Positions 37,242 through 45,463 of a DNA stretch of 64,000 nt are shown here, one piece after another. How positions within the stretch are numbered: position 1 is the stretch's first letter; each line of letters opens with the position of its first letter. The notes beneath the pieces are model-generated. The model saw nothing but the letters and a program-made list of their open reading frames with translations. It did no database searches and was not told where the DNA came from. The position numbers and the translations under genes are program-made. The stretch covers positions 4,712,001-4,776,000 of the forward strand of contig NZ_CP047898.1 of assembly GCF_009911795.1 (NCBI RefSeq). Direction: 5' to 3'. The stretch is from Pseudarthrobacter psychrotolerans (lineage in GTDB: Bacteria; Actinomycetota; Actinomycetes; Actinomycetales; Micrococcaceae).

Positions 37242-37913
37242 GTGGAAAAAAACACGGCGACTGCGCCGGAGAAATCCCGCCAGCCATCAGCACACGATCT
37301 TGAAGTACTCAGCAGGCAGCTGGGACGACCGGTGCGCGATGTAGTGGAAATCCCGGCGCGCTGCGTCTGCGGCAACCCCCTCGTCGCCGCCACCGCGCCG
37401 CGGCTGAGCAACGGTACACCTTTTCCCACCACGTTCTACCTGACGCACCCCGTCATCACCTCCGCCGTTTCCCGGCTGGAAGCCGCCGGGCTCATGAACG
37501 ACATGAATGAACGCCTGAGCGCCGATGAGCCGCTCGCGGCCGCCTACCGTGCAGCGCACGAGGACTATCTCCGGGCCCGCGCGGCCATCGGCGAACGTTC
37601 CGGCATCGGCGCCGTCCCGGAAATTGACGGCATCTCCGCCGGCGGCATGCCCACCCGGGTCAAATGCCTCCACGTCCTGGTGGGCCACTCCCTCGCGGCA
37701 GGGCCCGGCGTGAATCCGCTGGGCGATGAGGCCATCGCCGGCATCAGCGAATGGTGGACCGCGGACCGCTGCTATTGCGACGGCGCCTGGGACACCGCGG
37801 GGGAAGCCCCGTCGAAGGACCTCAGCCGCCACGGACCCCAGGGCCTGCCGGAGATTGTGGGCCGGCCCGCTCCGGTCCGCAAGACCGCAGGCACTGACGG
37901 GGCAGGGGCATGA
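37242..37913 (+). CDS. DUF501 family protein
   Basis: About 223 residues of the DUF501 family, found almost only in actinobacteria next to ftsB and ppx. Characteristic blocks: LEVLSRQLGRPVRDVVEIPARCVCGNPLV (two Cys), FPTTFYLTHPVITSAVSRLEAAGLM, and MPTRVKCLHVLVGHSLAAGPGVNPLGDEAI. Function unknown; the Cys/His pattern could bind metal. The GTG at 37242 is used; an ATG at 37230 behind GAGGAAGG would need one base fewer in the A7 run that follows. The stop overlaps ppx by ATGA. Currently read in frame with the frameshifted ftsB. Confidence 0.85.
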   Translation: MEKNTATAPEKSRQPSAHDLEVLSRQLGRPVRDVVEIPARCVCGNPLVAATAPRLSNGTPFPTTFYLTHPVITSAVSRLEAAGLMNDMNERLSADEPLAAAYRAAHEDYLRARAAIGERSGIGAVPEIDGISAGGMPTRVKCLHVLVGHSLAAGPGVNPLGDEAIAGISEWWTADRCYCDGAWDTAGEAPSKDLSRHGPQGLPEIVGRPAPVRKTAGTDGAGA

Positions 37914-38857
37914 CCCGCGTCGCCGCCATCGACTGCGGCACGAACTCCCTGCGCCTGCTTATCGCCGACATCGACCGCAGCAACGGGACAGCGAAGCTCA
38001 CCGACGTGGTCCGGGAAATGCGGGTTGTCCGGCTGGGCCAGGGCGTGGATGCCTCTGGCGAACTTGCCCCGGAGGCCCTGGAGCGCACCTTCGCTGCCAC
38101 CGCGGATTACGCGGCAATGATCCGCGAACACGGTGCGGAGTCCATCCGTTTTGTCGCAACGTCGGCCAGCCGGGACGCGCGCAACCGCCAGGTCTTTGTC
38201 GACGGCATCCGGGACCTCCTGGGCGTTGAGCCGGAGGTCATCTCGGGTGATGAGGAAGCTGCCCTGTCCTTCGCCGGGGCCAGCAGCGTCCTGCCCATCC
38301 TTGACGGGGAGCACGTGCTGGTAGTAGATCTCGGCGGCGGAAGCACCGAGTTCGTCCTCGGTACCGCCGGCGGTGTCACGGCCGCGAAATCCGTGGATGT
38401 CGGTTGCGTCCGGCTGACCGAACGGCACCTGCAGGACGATCCGCCCACGGCGAAACAGATCGCCGCCGCGGAAGCCGACGTCGACGCCGCCATCACCCTG
38501 GCGGGACTCGACGTTCCGCTGGAACGCGCCACCGCCGTCGTCGGGGTGGCCGGCTCGATCACCACCATCACCGCCCATGCCCTGCGGCTTCCGGAGTATT
38601 CACCGGCGGCCATCCACGGGACGGAATTGTCCATCGGCACCATCACCGAAGCCGCAACTGATCTCCTCCACATGACCAGGAGAGAACGTGCCGAACTGGC
38701 GTACATGCACCCCGGCCGCGTCGACGTTATGGGCGCCGGCGGATTGGTGTGGCGGCGCATCCTGGAGCGGCTGAACGAACTCACCGCGGGCCGGATCGTG
38801 ACGGCCACGGCCAGCGAACACGATATTCTTGACGGAATTGCCCTGAGCCTCCACTGA
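37910..38857 (+). CDS. ppx: Exopolyphosphatase (Ppx/GppA family)
   Basis: A 315-residue member of the Ppx/GppA phosphatases, in the short actinobacterial form without the C-terminal HD-like domain. ASKHA-fold motifs: AIDCGTNSLRLLIADI (N-terminal phosphate loop), RFVATSASRDARN, ISGDEEAALSF and VVDLGGGSTEFVLG. It removes terminal phosphates from polyphosphate or hydrolyses pppGpp. Overlaps the DUF501 gene by 4 bases. Confidence 0.92.
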   Translation: MTRVAAIDCGTNSLRLLIADIDRSNGTAKLTDVVREMRVVRLGQGVDASGELAPEALERTFAATADYAAMIREHGAESIRFVATSASRDARNRQVFVDGIRDLLGVEPEVISGDEEAALSFAGASSVLPILDGEHVLVVDLGGGSTEFVLGTAGGVTAAKSVDVGCVRLTERHLQDDPPTAKQIAAAEADVDAAITLAGLDVPLERATAVVGVAGSITTITAHALRLPEYSPAAIHGTELSIGTITEAATDLLHMTRRERAELAYMHPGRVDVMGAGGLVWRRILERLNELTAGRIVTATASEHDILDGIALSLH

Positions 38858-38891
38858 CCAGGCCATCAGCCAACCAAGCATGGGAACCCAC

Positions 38892-40265
38892 ATGACCAGA
38901 GCAACCGCACGGTTCAGCCGGACCGCGTCAGCTCTCCTGGCGATGACCCTTACCGGCATCAGCCTGGCCGCCGGTCTGACCCTGGCGCCTGCGGCCACGG
39001 CCGACGCTGACCGGGACAAAGAGTACTGGCTTGGCGAATCCGGAATTACGAAGGCCTGGGAGGTTTCCAAGGGCGCCGGTGTCAAGGTCGCGGTGATCGA
39101 CAGCGGCGTGGATGCCCAGCACCCTGACCTGAAGGGCGCCGTCACCGGAGGCTTCGACGCGTCCGGGGCCGGCAGCCCCAACGGGCAGAAAAGCCTGGGC
39201 GTCAAGCCGGAACACGGGACCCTGGTAGCGACCGTACTGGCCGGTCGCGGGCACCAGCCGGCCGGCGCCACCGCTTCGCCGAGTCCGGGCCCCGCCGCTG
39301 CCGGACCGGACGGCATGATTGGGGTGGCTCCTGAAGCCGAGATCCTGTCCGTATCAACGTGGCTCGGATCGGCCAACCCCGCAGGCAAGAGCGATCAGGA
39401 CCAGATCCCGGAAGCGGTCCGATGGGCCGTGGACAACGGGGCCAAAGTCATCAATATTTCGCTGGGCAGCGCCACGCCGCAGTGGCCCCAGAGCTGGGAC
39501 GCGGCCTTCCTGTATGCCGAACAGAAGGATGTTGTAATCGTGGCCGCCGCCGGAAACCGGATAGGCGGCAACCTCCAGGTCGGCGCGCCCGCCACCATCC
39601 CCGGCGTCCTCACTGTCGCAGGCCTGGATCGCAAGGGCGTAGCGAGCGTCGACTCGTCCTCGCAGGGGATCAGCATCGGCGTGGCGGCCCCGGCTGAAAA
39701 CCTGCTGGGCGGGATGCCCGGCGGCGGCTACGCAGAGTGGGCGGGGACGTCCGGAGCTGCTCCGATCGTTGCCGGTGTGGCCGCACTCATCCGTTCCAAG
39801 TGGCCGGAGATGAGCGCCAAGCAGGTCATCAACCGGATCGTCACGACCGCCAGGGACGCCGGTCCGGCAGGAAAAGACCCGCTGTACGGCTTCGGCGTGC
39901 TGAACGCCGAGGCTGCCCTGAAGGACTCCGTCCCGGACGCCGCCGCCAACCCGCTCGGCTCCATCTCGGACTGGATCCGCGTACACCGCCGCGGCAACCT
40001 TGGCGCGCCGGCACCGGTGCCCACCGACGAAGTGGCAAGTGCCGTTCCCACGCTGCCCGAGCCCACCGTGCCCGCGGCGAAGGCGCCCTCACAGCGTGAC
40101 AGTGCCGTTGGCGCCGCCGTCGTAATCGGCTCGGTGGCACTCTTTCTGGTGATCATCGGCGCAGCTGTCTTCCAGCTGCGCCGGGCGGCCCGAAACCCGG
40201 GAAGCGCGCCCGAAGAACCCGATACCGGAGCCTTCCAAACCGTTGATTCAGGCGGCAAAACGTAG
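38892..40265 (+). CDS. Subtilisin-like S8 serine protease, secreted and membrane-anchored
   Basis: About 457 residues. A signal peptide (TRATARFSRTASALLAMTLTGISLAAGLTLAPAATA) precedes the S8 domain. The catalytic triad is visible: Asp in VAVIDSGVDAQHPDL, His in PEHGTLVATVLAGRG, Ser in WAGTSGAAPIVAGVAAL. A proline-rich linker leads to a C-terminal membrane helix (AAVVIGSVALFLVIIGAAVF) and a short basic/acidic cytoplasmic tail. The layout resembles mycosins of type VII secretion, but no secretion genes lie nearby, so it may act alone. The ATG at 38892 is preferred for the signal peptide; ATG 38880 is in frame. Confidence 0.88.
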   Translation: MTRATARFSRTASALLAMTLTGISLAAGLTLAPAATADADRDKEYWLGESGITKAWEVSKGAGVKVAVIDSGVDAQHPDLKGAVTGGFDASGAGSPNGQKSLGVKPEHGTLVATVLAGRGHQPAGATASPSPGPAAAGPDGMIGVAPEAEILSVSTWLGSANPAGKSDQDQIPEAVRWAVDNGAKVINISLGSATPQWPQSWDAAFLYAEQKDVVIVAAAGNRIGGNLQVGAPATIPGVLTVAGLDRKGVASVDSSSQGISIGVAAPAENLLGGMPGGGYAEWAGTSGAAPIVAGVAALIRSKWPEMSAKQVINRIVTTARDAGPAGKDPLYGFGVLNAEAALKDSVPDAAANPLGSISDWIRVHRRGNLGAPAPVPTDEVASAVPTLPEPTVPAAKAPSQRDSAVGAAVVIGSVALFLVIIGAAVFQLRRAARNPGSAPEEPDTGAFQTVDSGGKT

Positions 40266-40291
40266 TTAGTGAAGATTTTCACAAACTGCTG

Positions 40292-40297
40292 TATCCT
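40292..40297 (+). promoter_or_regulatory. -10 box of ndh
   Basis: TATCCT lies six bases before the ATG at 40304. Confidence 0.5.
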
Positions 40298-40303
40298 TAA
40301 ATC

Positions 40304-41803
40304 ATGGCAACCACCCCAGAGCTCCAGGACCGTCCCAGGGTACTCGTCGTCGGCGGCGGATACGTCGGCCTGTACGTAGCACTCAAACTGCAGAAGAAGA
40401 TCGCGAATGCCGGTGGCATCGTCACCCTCGTGGATCCACTGCCCTACATGACTTACCAGCCCTTCCTGCCCGAAGTGGCCGGCGGCAACATCGAGGCCCG
40501 CCACGCAGTGGTCTCGCACCGCCAGCACCTGAAGCAGACTGAACTCATCCAAGGCAGCGTCACCTCGATCGACCACGCCAACCGCACCGCCGTCGTGGCG
40601 CCCGCGGATGGCGGAGAGCACATCGAGATCCCCTACTTCGACATCGTGGTGGCCGCAGGCGCCATCACCCGCACCTTCCCCATCAAGGGCCTGGCGGACA
40701 AGGGCATCGGCCTGAAGACCATCGAAGAGGCCGTGGCCCTTCGCAACAAGGTGCTGGAGCGCCTCGAAGCCGCGTCCACCATCGCGGACCCCGCTGCCCG
40801 CGCCAAGGCCCTGACCTTCGTGGTTGTCGGTGGCGGCTTTGCCGGCATCGAGTGCATCACCGAAATGGAAGACCTGGCCCGCGCCGCGGTCAAGAACAAC
40901 CCCCGCATCCGCCAGGAAGAAGTGCGCTTCGTCCTGGTTGAAGCCATGGGCCGCATCATGCCCGAGGTCACGGCACCGCAGGCCGAATGGGTTGTGGAGC
41001 ACCTCCGCAGCCGCGGCATCGAGGTCCTGCTGAACACCTCCCTGGACAGCGCTGAGGGCTCCCTGAAGCTCATCAACCTCCCGGACAAGTCCTTCGCCCA
41101 GGAATTCGAAGCCGACACTCTCGTCTGGACTGCCGGCGTGCAGGCCAACCCGATGATCCGTTCCTCCGACTTCCCGCTGGAACCGCGCGGCCGAGTCCGC
41201 GTTCTGCCGGACCTGCGCATCGCCGGCGATGAAGGCATCATCGACAACGCGTGGGCTGCCGGCGACATCGCCGCCGTGCCGGACCTCACGGGCAGCGGCC
41301 TGCCGGACGGCACCTGCGTCCCGAACGCCCAGCACGCACTTCGCCAGGCCAAGCGCCTCGCCAAGAACCTGTGGGCTTCGCGCTGGGACAAGCCGATGAA
41401 GGACTACAAGCACAAGAACCTGGGTGCTGTGGCCGGTTTCGGCGAGTGGAAGGGTGTCGCGAACATCAACCTCGTGGGCCGCATCGGCCTCAAGGGCCCG
41501 CTCGCCTGGCTGGCACACCGCGGCTACCACGGCATGGCCATGCCCACCATGGAGCGCAAGGTCCGCGTCATCATGGGTTGGATCCTCGCGTTCTTTATGG
41601 GCCGCGACACCACCCAGCTGATCGACCTCGACAACCCGCGCGGTGCCTTCGTGGCGGCTGCCACACCGGCTCCCAAGCCGGCTGCGGCTGCTCCCGCCCC
41701 GGCGGCCAGCACGCCGGAGGCATCCGCGGGAGCTGCAAAGCCCGGCTCCGCGGAGGCCACCAGCGTGGACCCCAAGCAGTCGGTCACCGCGGACGCCAAG
41801 TAA
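40304..41803 (+). CDS. ndh: Type II NADH dehydrogenase
   Basis: A 499-residue two-dinucleotide-binding flavoprotein. The FAD motif VLVVGGGYVGLYVAL is at about residues 12-26 and the NADH motif FVVVGGGFAGIECI at about 168-181. The quinone/FAD region WAAGDIAAVPD is typical. It passes electrons from NADH to menaquinone without pumping protons, at the inner face of the membrane. The last 50 residues are an alanine/proline-rich tail of uncertain use. Probably leaderless; a terminator follows. Confidence 0.9.
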   Translation: MATTPELQDRPRVLVVGGGYVGLYVALKLQKKIANAGGIVTLVDPLPYMTYQPFLPEVAGGNIEARHAVVSHRQHLKQTELIQGSVTSIDHANRTAVVAPADGGEHIEIPYFDIVVAAGAITRTFPIKGLADKGIGLKTIEEAVALRNKVLERLEAASTIADPAARAKALTFVVVGGGFAGIECITEMEDLARAAVKNNPRIRQEEVRFVLVEAMGRIMPEVTAPQAEWVVEHLRSRGIEVLLNTSLDSAEGSLKLINLPDKSFAQEFEADTLVWTAGVQANPMIRSSDFPLEPRGRVRVLPDLRIAGDEGIIDNAWAAGDIAAVPDLTGSGLPDGTCVPNAQHALRQAKRLAKNLWASRWDKPMKDYKHKNLGAVAGFGEWKGVANINLVGRIGLKGPLAWLAHRGYHGMAMPTMERKVRVIMGWILAFFMGRDTTQLIDLDNPRGAFVAAATPAPKPAAAAPAPAASTPEASAGAAKPGSAEATSVDPKQSVTADAK

Positions 41804-41837
41804 CACTGGCATCCTGACGCAGCATTTGTACTGCCCG

Positions 41838-41875
41838 ACGGCGGCTGTCCCCTTAAGGGGGATGGCCGCCGTTTG
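41838..41875 (+). terminator. Terminator after ndh
   Basis: ACGGCGGC...TCCCC pairs with GGGGGA...GCCGCCGT, followed by TTGCG. The T-tract is weak. Confidence 0.65.
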
Positions 41876-41898
41876 CGTGTCCCGCCGGGTGTCCCTTC

Positions 41899-41904
41899 TA
41901 GACT
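41899..41904 (+). promoter_or_regulatory. -10 box of the ACT-GNAT gene
   Basis: TAGACT lies six bases before the ATG at 41911. Confidence 0.5.
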
Positions 41905-41910
41905 GGCACC

Positions 41911-42855
41911 ATGACTGGCGAAAAGAACCTCCAGGCCCTGCTGGCAACACTGAAACCGGTACTGCGCGAGGGAGAGTACGTCTACGTCCTGTGGCCGCAT
42001 GGCAGGCCGCTCGAGCCCGGCATCGAGGCTGCCGTGCGTGAGGCCGAGGGCCTGACGGTGGTCCTGCCACGGGAAAGGGCAGACAGCCTGGGGCTGCCCT
42101 ATGACTTTGTGGCGGCCTGGATCACCCTGGAGGTGCACTCTGCGCTGGAGGCTGTTGGCCTGACCGCCGCCGTCGGGAAAGCCCTGACCGACGCCAGGAT
42201 CAGCTGCAACGTGCTGGCCGGCTTCCACCATGACCACCTGCTGGTGCCGGTGGCGGACGCGCCACGCGCCGTTGAAGCCCTCGCTGAGCTGTCAGCCGCA
42301 AGCCGGCACCTGCCCCGGCCCGAGCTGCTGGTCCGGAACGAGACGGCTGCTGACCGGGGCAGGATCCTCGCGTTGACGGCCGAGGCGTTCGCGGTCTCCC
42401 CGGTCACAGGCCTGCCCGTGGACGGGGAACCCGAAGAGGTAGAAGTGCTCCGCCAACTCTTCGAATGCGAGGACTACCTGCCAGAGTTCAGCGTAGTGGC
42501 GGTGATGGACGACGAAATAGTCGGCCATGTGATCTGCACGCGGGGCTGGGTGGGCGACTACGGGCTGCTGGGGCTCGGGCCCATCGGGGTGACACCCAGG
42601 CTGCAGCGCCATGGGATCGGCAGCGCCCTCCTGAATGACACCATCGCCCGGGCCAACGCGGCGGGGGAAGGCGGGATTGCGTTGCTGGGCAGCACCGAAT
42701 ACTACCCGCGCTTCGGCTTCGTCCCGGCTTCGTCCTTCGGCATCCTGCCGCCCGACGAATCCTGGGGCGACCACTTCCAGCTGCTCCCGCTGGCACTCTG
42801 GCCCGGCGGGGTCCACGGGACATTCCGGTACGCCGGACCGCTTGCGGGCGAATGA
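41911..42855 (+). CDS. ACT-domain/GNAT N-acetyltransferase fusion protein
   Basis: A 314-residue protein in two parts. Residues 1-130 match the stand-alone ACT-like family once called DUF2241, with YVYVLWPHG, EAEGLTVVLPRERADSLGLPYDFVAAWITLEVHSALEAVGLTAAV and the HHDHLLVPV end. Residues about 138-310 are a GNAT acetyltransferase with the acetyl-CoA loop PRLQRHGIGSALL (motif A, R/Q-x-x-G-x-G/A) and YYPRFGFVPAS. Many proteins of this GNAT type acetylate small amines or antibiotics. An amino-acid-sensing ACT part joined to an acetyltransferase suggests allosteric control (inference). The substrate is unknown. Confidence 0.82.
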   Translation: MTGEKNLQALLATLKPVLREGEYVYVLWPHGRPLEPGIEAAVREAEGLTVVLPRERADSLGLPYDFVAAWITLEVHSALEAVGLTAAVGKALTDARISCNVLAGFHHDHLLVPVADAPRAVEALAELSAASRHLPRPELLVRNETAADRGRILALTAEAFAVSPVTGLPVDGEPEEVEVLRQLFECEDYLPEFSVVAVMDDEIVGHVICTRGWVGDYGLLGLGPIGVTPRLQRHGIGSALLNDTIARANAAGEGGIALLGSTEYYPRFGFVPASSFGILPPDESWGDHFQLLPLALWPGGVHGTFRYAGPLAGE

Positions 42856-42875
42856 CGGGATAGCATAGACCGGGC

Positions 42876-42949
42876 GCCCCAGTAGCCCAATTGGCAGAGG
42901 CAGCGGACTTAAAATCCGCGTGTTGTGGGTTCGAGTCCCACCTGGGGTA
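42876..42949 (+). tRNA. tRNA with UAA anticodon (tRNA-Leu, short form)
   Basis: A complete 74-base cloverleaf: acceptor GCCCCAG / CTGGGGT (one G-U pair at the end), D-arm GCC...GGC with GG in the loop, anticodon stem GCGGA / TCCGC around CTTAAAA (anticodon TAA), a five-base variable loop GTGTT, T-arm GTGGG-TTCGAGT-CCCAC, and A as discriminator base. No CCA is encoded. A UAA anticodon means leucine, but bacterial leucine tRNAs normally have a long variable arm, so the identity is not certain. Confidence 0.85.
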
Positions 42950-43056
42950 CATATTTTCTCCCACGGCGCCCCCTTGCGGCCTGCCATACGTCCCTCATGA
43001 CCTCGAACGGAGCATCGCCTCCGTTGATTCCGCATATGCAACGACTGTTATAAGGA

Positions 43057-43072
43057 TGTGACCTCAGTCACT
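43057..43072 (+). promoter_or_regulatory. CRP/GlxR-like site upstream of the branched-chain amino-acid binding-protein gene
   Basis: TGTGA-CCTCAG-TCACT matches the TGTGA-N6-TCACA pattern of CRP/GlxR regulators at nine of ten positions. It lies 100 bases before the start at 43172. The rest of the gap 42950-43171 shows no gene. Confidence 0.6.
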
Positions 43073-43171
43073 TATATCCTCCGCGGATTTGCATTAGCTT
43101 GAAGTTAAATCAGGAACACCTGATCATCCGCGTCAAAGGCCGTTCGCACCTTTCGATCCAGGAGATTGTCA

Positions 43172-44518
43172 ATGATTTCACTTTCCCCGGCGGCACCCCG
43201 TCTTGCCAAGCTCACAGCGCTTAGCGTCGGCGTCGCCTTTCTGGTTACAGCCTGTGGTGGTACCTCCACTCCGAGCTCGACAGAAACCACCACGTCAGCA
43301 ACTGGGATCTCCTGCCCCGCTCCCGGCGCGGTTCCCGGAAGCACAGCGCAGGCCGGCGCCGGAGGCGCTGTTCCGCCTGCAACCACCATCACGGAAACGC
43401 CGCTTAAGCTGGGTTCCCTGCTCCCCACCACCGGTTCCCTGGCCTTCCTTGGGCCGCCCGAAATTGCGGGCGTCAATCTTGGCATCAAGGAAGTCAATGA
43501 TGCGGGGGGTGTCCTGGGCAAGCCTGTGGAAGTGATCCACCGCGACTCCGGCGACACCAAGACCGACATCGCCACGCAGTCCACCTCTGCGCTGCTGGGA
43601 AGCGGCGTCAGTGCGATCATCGGCGCCGCTTCATCGGGTGTTTCCAAGACCGTCATTAACCAGATCACCGGTGCCGGTGTTATCCAGTTCTCGCCGGCGA
43701 ACACGTCCCCGGACTTCACCGCCTGGGATGACAAGGGCCTCTACTGGCGCACGGCTCCCTCGGACGTGCTGCAGGGCAAGGTCCTAGGCAACTACATGGC
43801 TGCCTGTGGCGCGCAGACCCTCGGCATGATTGTTCTCAACGATGCATATGGCACTGGCCTGCAGAAGAACGTCAAGGCTGCCTTTGAGGCCGCTGGCGGT
43901 AAAGTCGTGGCTGAACAGCTGTACAACACGGGTGATTCCCAGTTCAGTAGCCAAGTGGACGCAGTCGTCGCGGCCAAGCCCGACGCCATTGTGCTGATCA
44001 CTTTCGATGAGGCCAAGAGCATCTATCCACTGCTGACGGGCAAGGGCGTCAAGCCCACCCAGATGTTCATGGTGGACGGGAACCTCTACGACTACAGCAA
44101 GGACCTCTCCGCAGGAACGATGAAGGGGACCCAGGGAACCCAGCCGGGCACCTTCGCCAAGGAAGACTTCAAGAAGGCGCTACTTGCTATTGACCCGGCA
44201 CTGAAGACATACAACTATGCCGGCGAATCCTACGACGCCGTCAACCTGATCGCACTGGCTGCGGAGGAGGCCAAGAGCACCAAGGGTGTGGACATTGCCG
44301 CACACCTTAAGGATGTTTCCGAGGGCGGCGAGAAGTGCAACAATTTCGCATCCTGTGTCACGCTGCTCCGCAACGGTAAGGACATCGACTACGACGGCCA
44401 GTCAGGACCCATAACGTTCTCCGACGCGGGTGACCCGACTGAGGCGTACATCGGTATCTATGAATACGACAACGACAACAAGCCTCAGCCGGTCAAGGCA
44501 GAATTCGGCAAGCTGTAA
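43172..44518 (+). CDS. Branched-chain amino-acid type ABC transporter substrate-binding lipoprotein
   Basis: A 448-residue lipoprotein of the LivK/LivJ (type I periplasmic binding) family. The signal peptide ends in the lipobox FLVTAC, then a Ser/Thr/Ala-rich linker, then the binding domain: LKLGSLLPTTGSLAFLGPPEIAGVNLGIKEVNDAGG, TDIATQSTSALLGSGVSAIIGAASSGVSK, and IVLNDAYGTGL. It would deliver leucine/isoleucine/valine or related substrates to the LivHMGF complex encoded by the convergent operon downstream. The ATG at 43172 follows AGGAG by 7 bases; a TTG at 43166 is in frame. Confidence 0.92.
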   Translation: MISLSPAAPRLAKLTALSVGVAFLVTACGGTSTPSSTETTTSATGISCPAPGAVPGSTAQAGAGGAVPPATTITETPLKLGSLLPTTGSLAFLGPPEIAGVNLGIKEVNDAGGVLGKPVEVIHRDSGDTKTDIATQSTSALLGSGVSAIIGAASSGVSKTVINQITGAGVIQFSPANTSPDFTAWDDKGLYWRTAPSDVLQGKVLGNYMAACGAQTLGMIVLNDAYGTGLQKNVKAAFEAAGGKVVAEQLYNTGDSQFSSQVDAVVAAKPDAIVLITFDEAKSIYPLLTGKGVKPTQMFMVDGNLYDYSKDLSAGTMKGTQGTQPGTFAKEDFKKALLAIDPALKTYNYAGESYDAVNLIALAAEEAKSTKGVDIAAHLKDVSEGGEKCNNFASCVTLLRNGKDIDYDGQSGPITFSDAGDPTEAYIGIYEYDNDNKPQPVKAEFGKL

Positions 44519-44538
44519 AGCCGCCTGAACCTAGACAC

Positions 44539-44572
44539 GAAAGCCCCCGTCCAGCCGGACGGGGGCTTTCTG
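44539..44572 (+). terminator. Terminator of the binding-protein gene
   Basis: GAAAGCCCCCGTCC / GGACGGGGGCTTTC, a perfect 14-base inverted repeat with T-rich end. Confidence 0.88.
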
Positions 44573-44643
44573 TTGCCCGGGGCTCGGCTTCGGGCGCCTC
44601 CGCAAGCCCTTGGCGGTCTCCTCACGGCCCAGCTCCCGCAGAA

Positions 44644-44672
44644 GGGGCCGCCACCGGACGGTGACGGCCCTC
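44644..44672 (-). terminator. Probable terminator of the liv permease/ATPase operon
   Basis: GGGGCCG-CCACC pairs with GGTGACGGCCC, just beyond the livF stop. On the minus strand it is followed by CTTCT. Confidence 0.5.
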
Positions 44673-44692
44673 CTGCGCCTTTCGGAAAGGAC

Positions 44693-45463
44693 TTAGACCT
44701 CGTCCGCCAACGTGCCGAGATACAGCTGGATGACCTTGGGGTCCTTCATGAGTTCCCGGCCGGTGCCCGTGTATGCGTCCTTGCCCTGGTCCAGCACGTA
44801 GGCGCGGTCGCAGATCTGCAGGCAGCGGCGGGCGTTCTGCTCCACCATGATCACCGACACCCCGGCCCGGTTGATCTCGTGGACCCGCAGGAACGTCTCG
44901 TCCTGTTTAACGGGGGAGAGGCCCGCGGAGGGCTCGTCGAGGAGCAGGACGTCCGGTTCCATCATCAGGGCGCGCCCCATGGCGACCATCTGACGTTCGC
45001 CGCCTGACAGCGAGCCGGCCCGCTGGGCCCGGCGCTTGCCGAGCTCGGGAAACAGGCTGGTCACAAAATCAAACCGCTCGGCGAAGTCTTTGGGGCGCTG
45101 GAACATGCCCATCTGCATGTTCTCTTCGATGGTCAGCGCGGCGAACACGTTGTTGTTCTGCGGGACGAATCCGACGCCCTTGGTCACCAACTTGTTGGCT
45201 TTGAGCCCGGTGATGTCCTGGCCACGGACCACGACTGAACCTGAGTGGACCTTCACCAGGCCGAACATTGCCTTCAGCAGGGTTGACTTGCCGGCTCCGT
45301 TGGGTCCGATGATGCCGATCAGTTCGCCTTTTCGGGCCTCGATGCTGCAACCGTTGAGGATGTTCACACCCGGCAGGTAGCCGGCCACCAGATTGGTGAC
45401 CTTGACCACCGATTCCTCTGCCGGTGATGCTGTGGCGGCTGCGGCCGCGCTCGTGGCACTCAT
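44693..45463 (-). CDS. livF: Branched-chain amino-acid ABC transporter ATPase LivF
   Basis: A 256-residue ATPase. Walker A IGPNGAGKSTLLK (about residue 52), signature LSGGERQMVAMGRAL and Walker B VLLLDEPSAGLSP are present, and YLPGVNILNGCSIEARKGE is the LivF-type start. It drives amino-acid uptake with LivG, LivH and LivM. The start overlaps the livG stop by 4 bases. Last gene of the operon. Confidence 0.95.
   Translation of the reverse strand: MSATSAAAAATASPAEESVVKVTNLVAGYLPGVNILNGCSIEARKGELIGIIGPNGAGKSTLLKAMFGLVKVHSGSVVVRGQDITGLKANKLVTKGVGFVPQNNNVFAALTIEENMQMGMFQRPKDFAERFDFVTSLFPELGKRRAQRAGSLSGGERQMVAMGRALMMEPDVLLLDEPSAGLSPVKQDETFLRVHEINRAGVSVIMVEQNARRCLQICDRAYVLDQGKDAYTGTGRELMKDPKVIQLYLGTLADEV

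Noticed and set aside
39728..42070. A 780-codon open frame on the minus strand opposite ndh and the protease
   Set aside because: Antisense to confident genes, with shadow-frame composition and no motif.
44573..44692. A small gene in the convergent space between the binding-protein gene and livF
   Set aside because: The frame there runs antisense into livF and the space is filled by two terminator hairpins.
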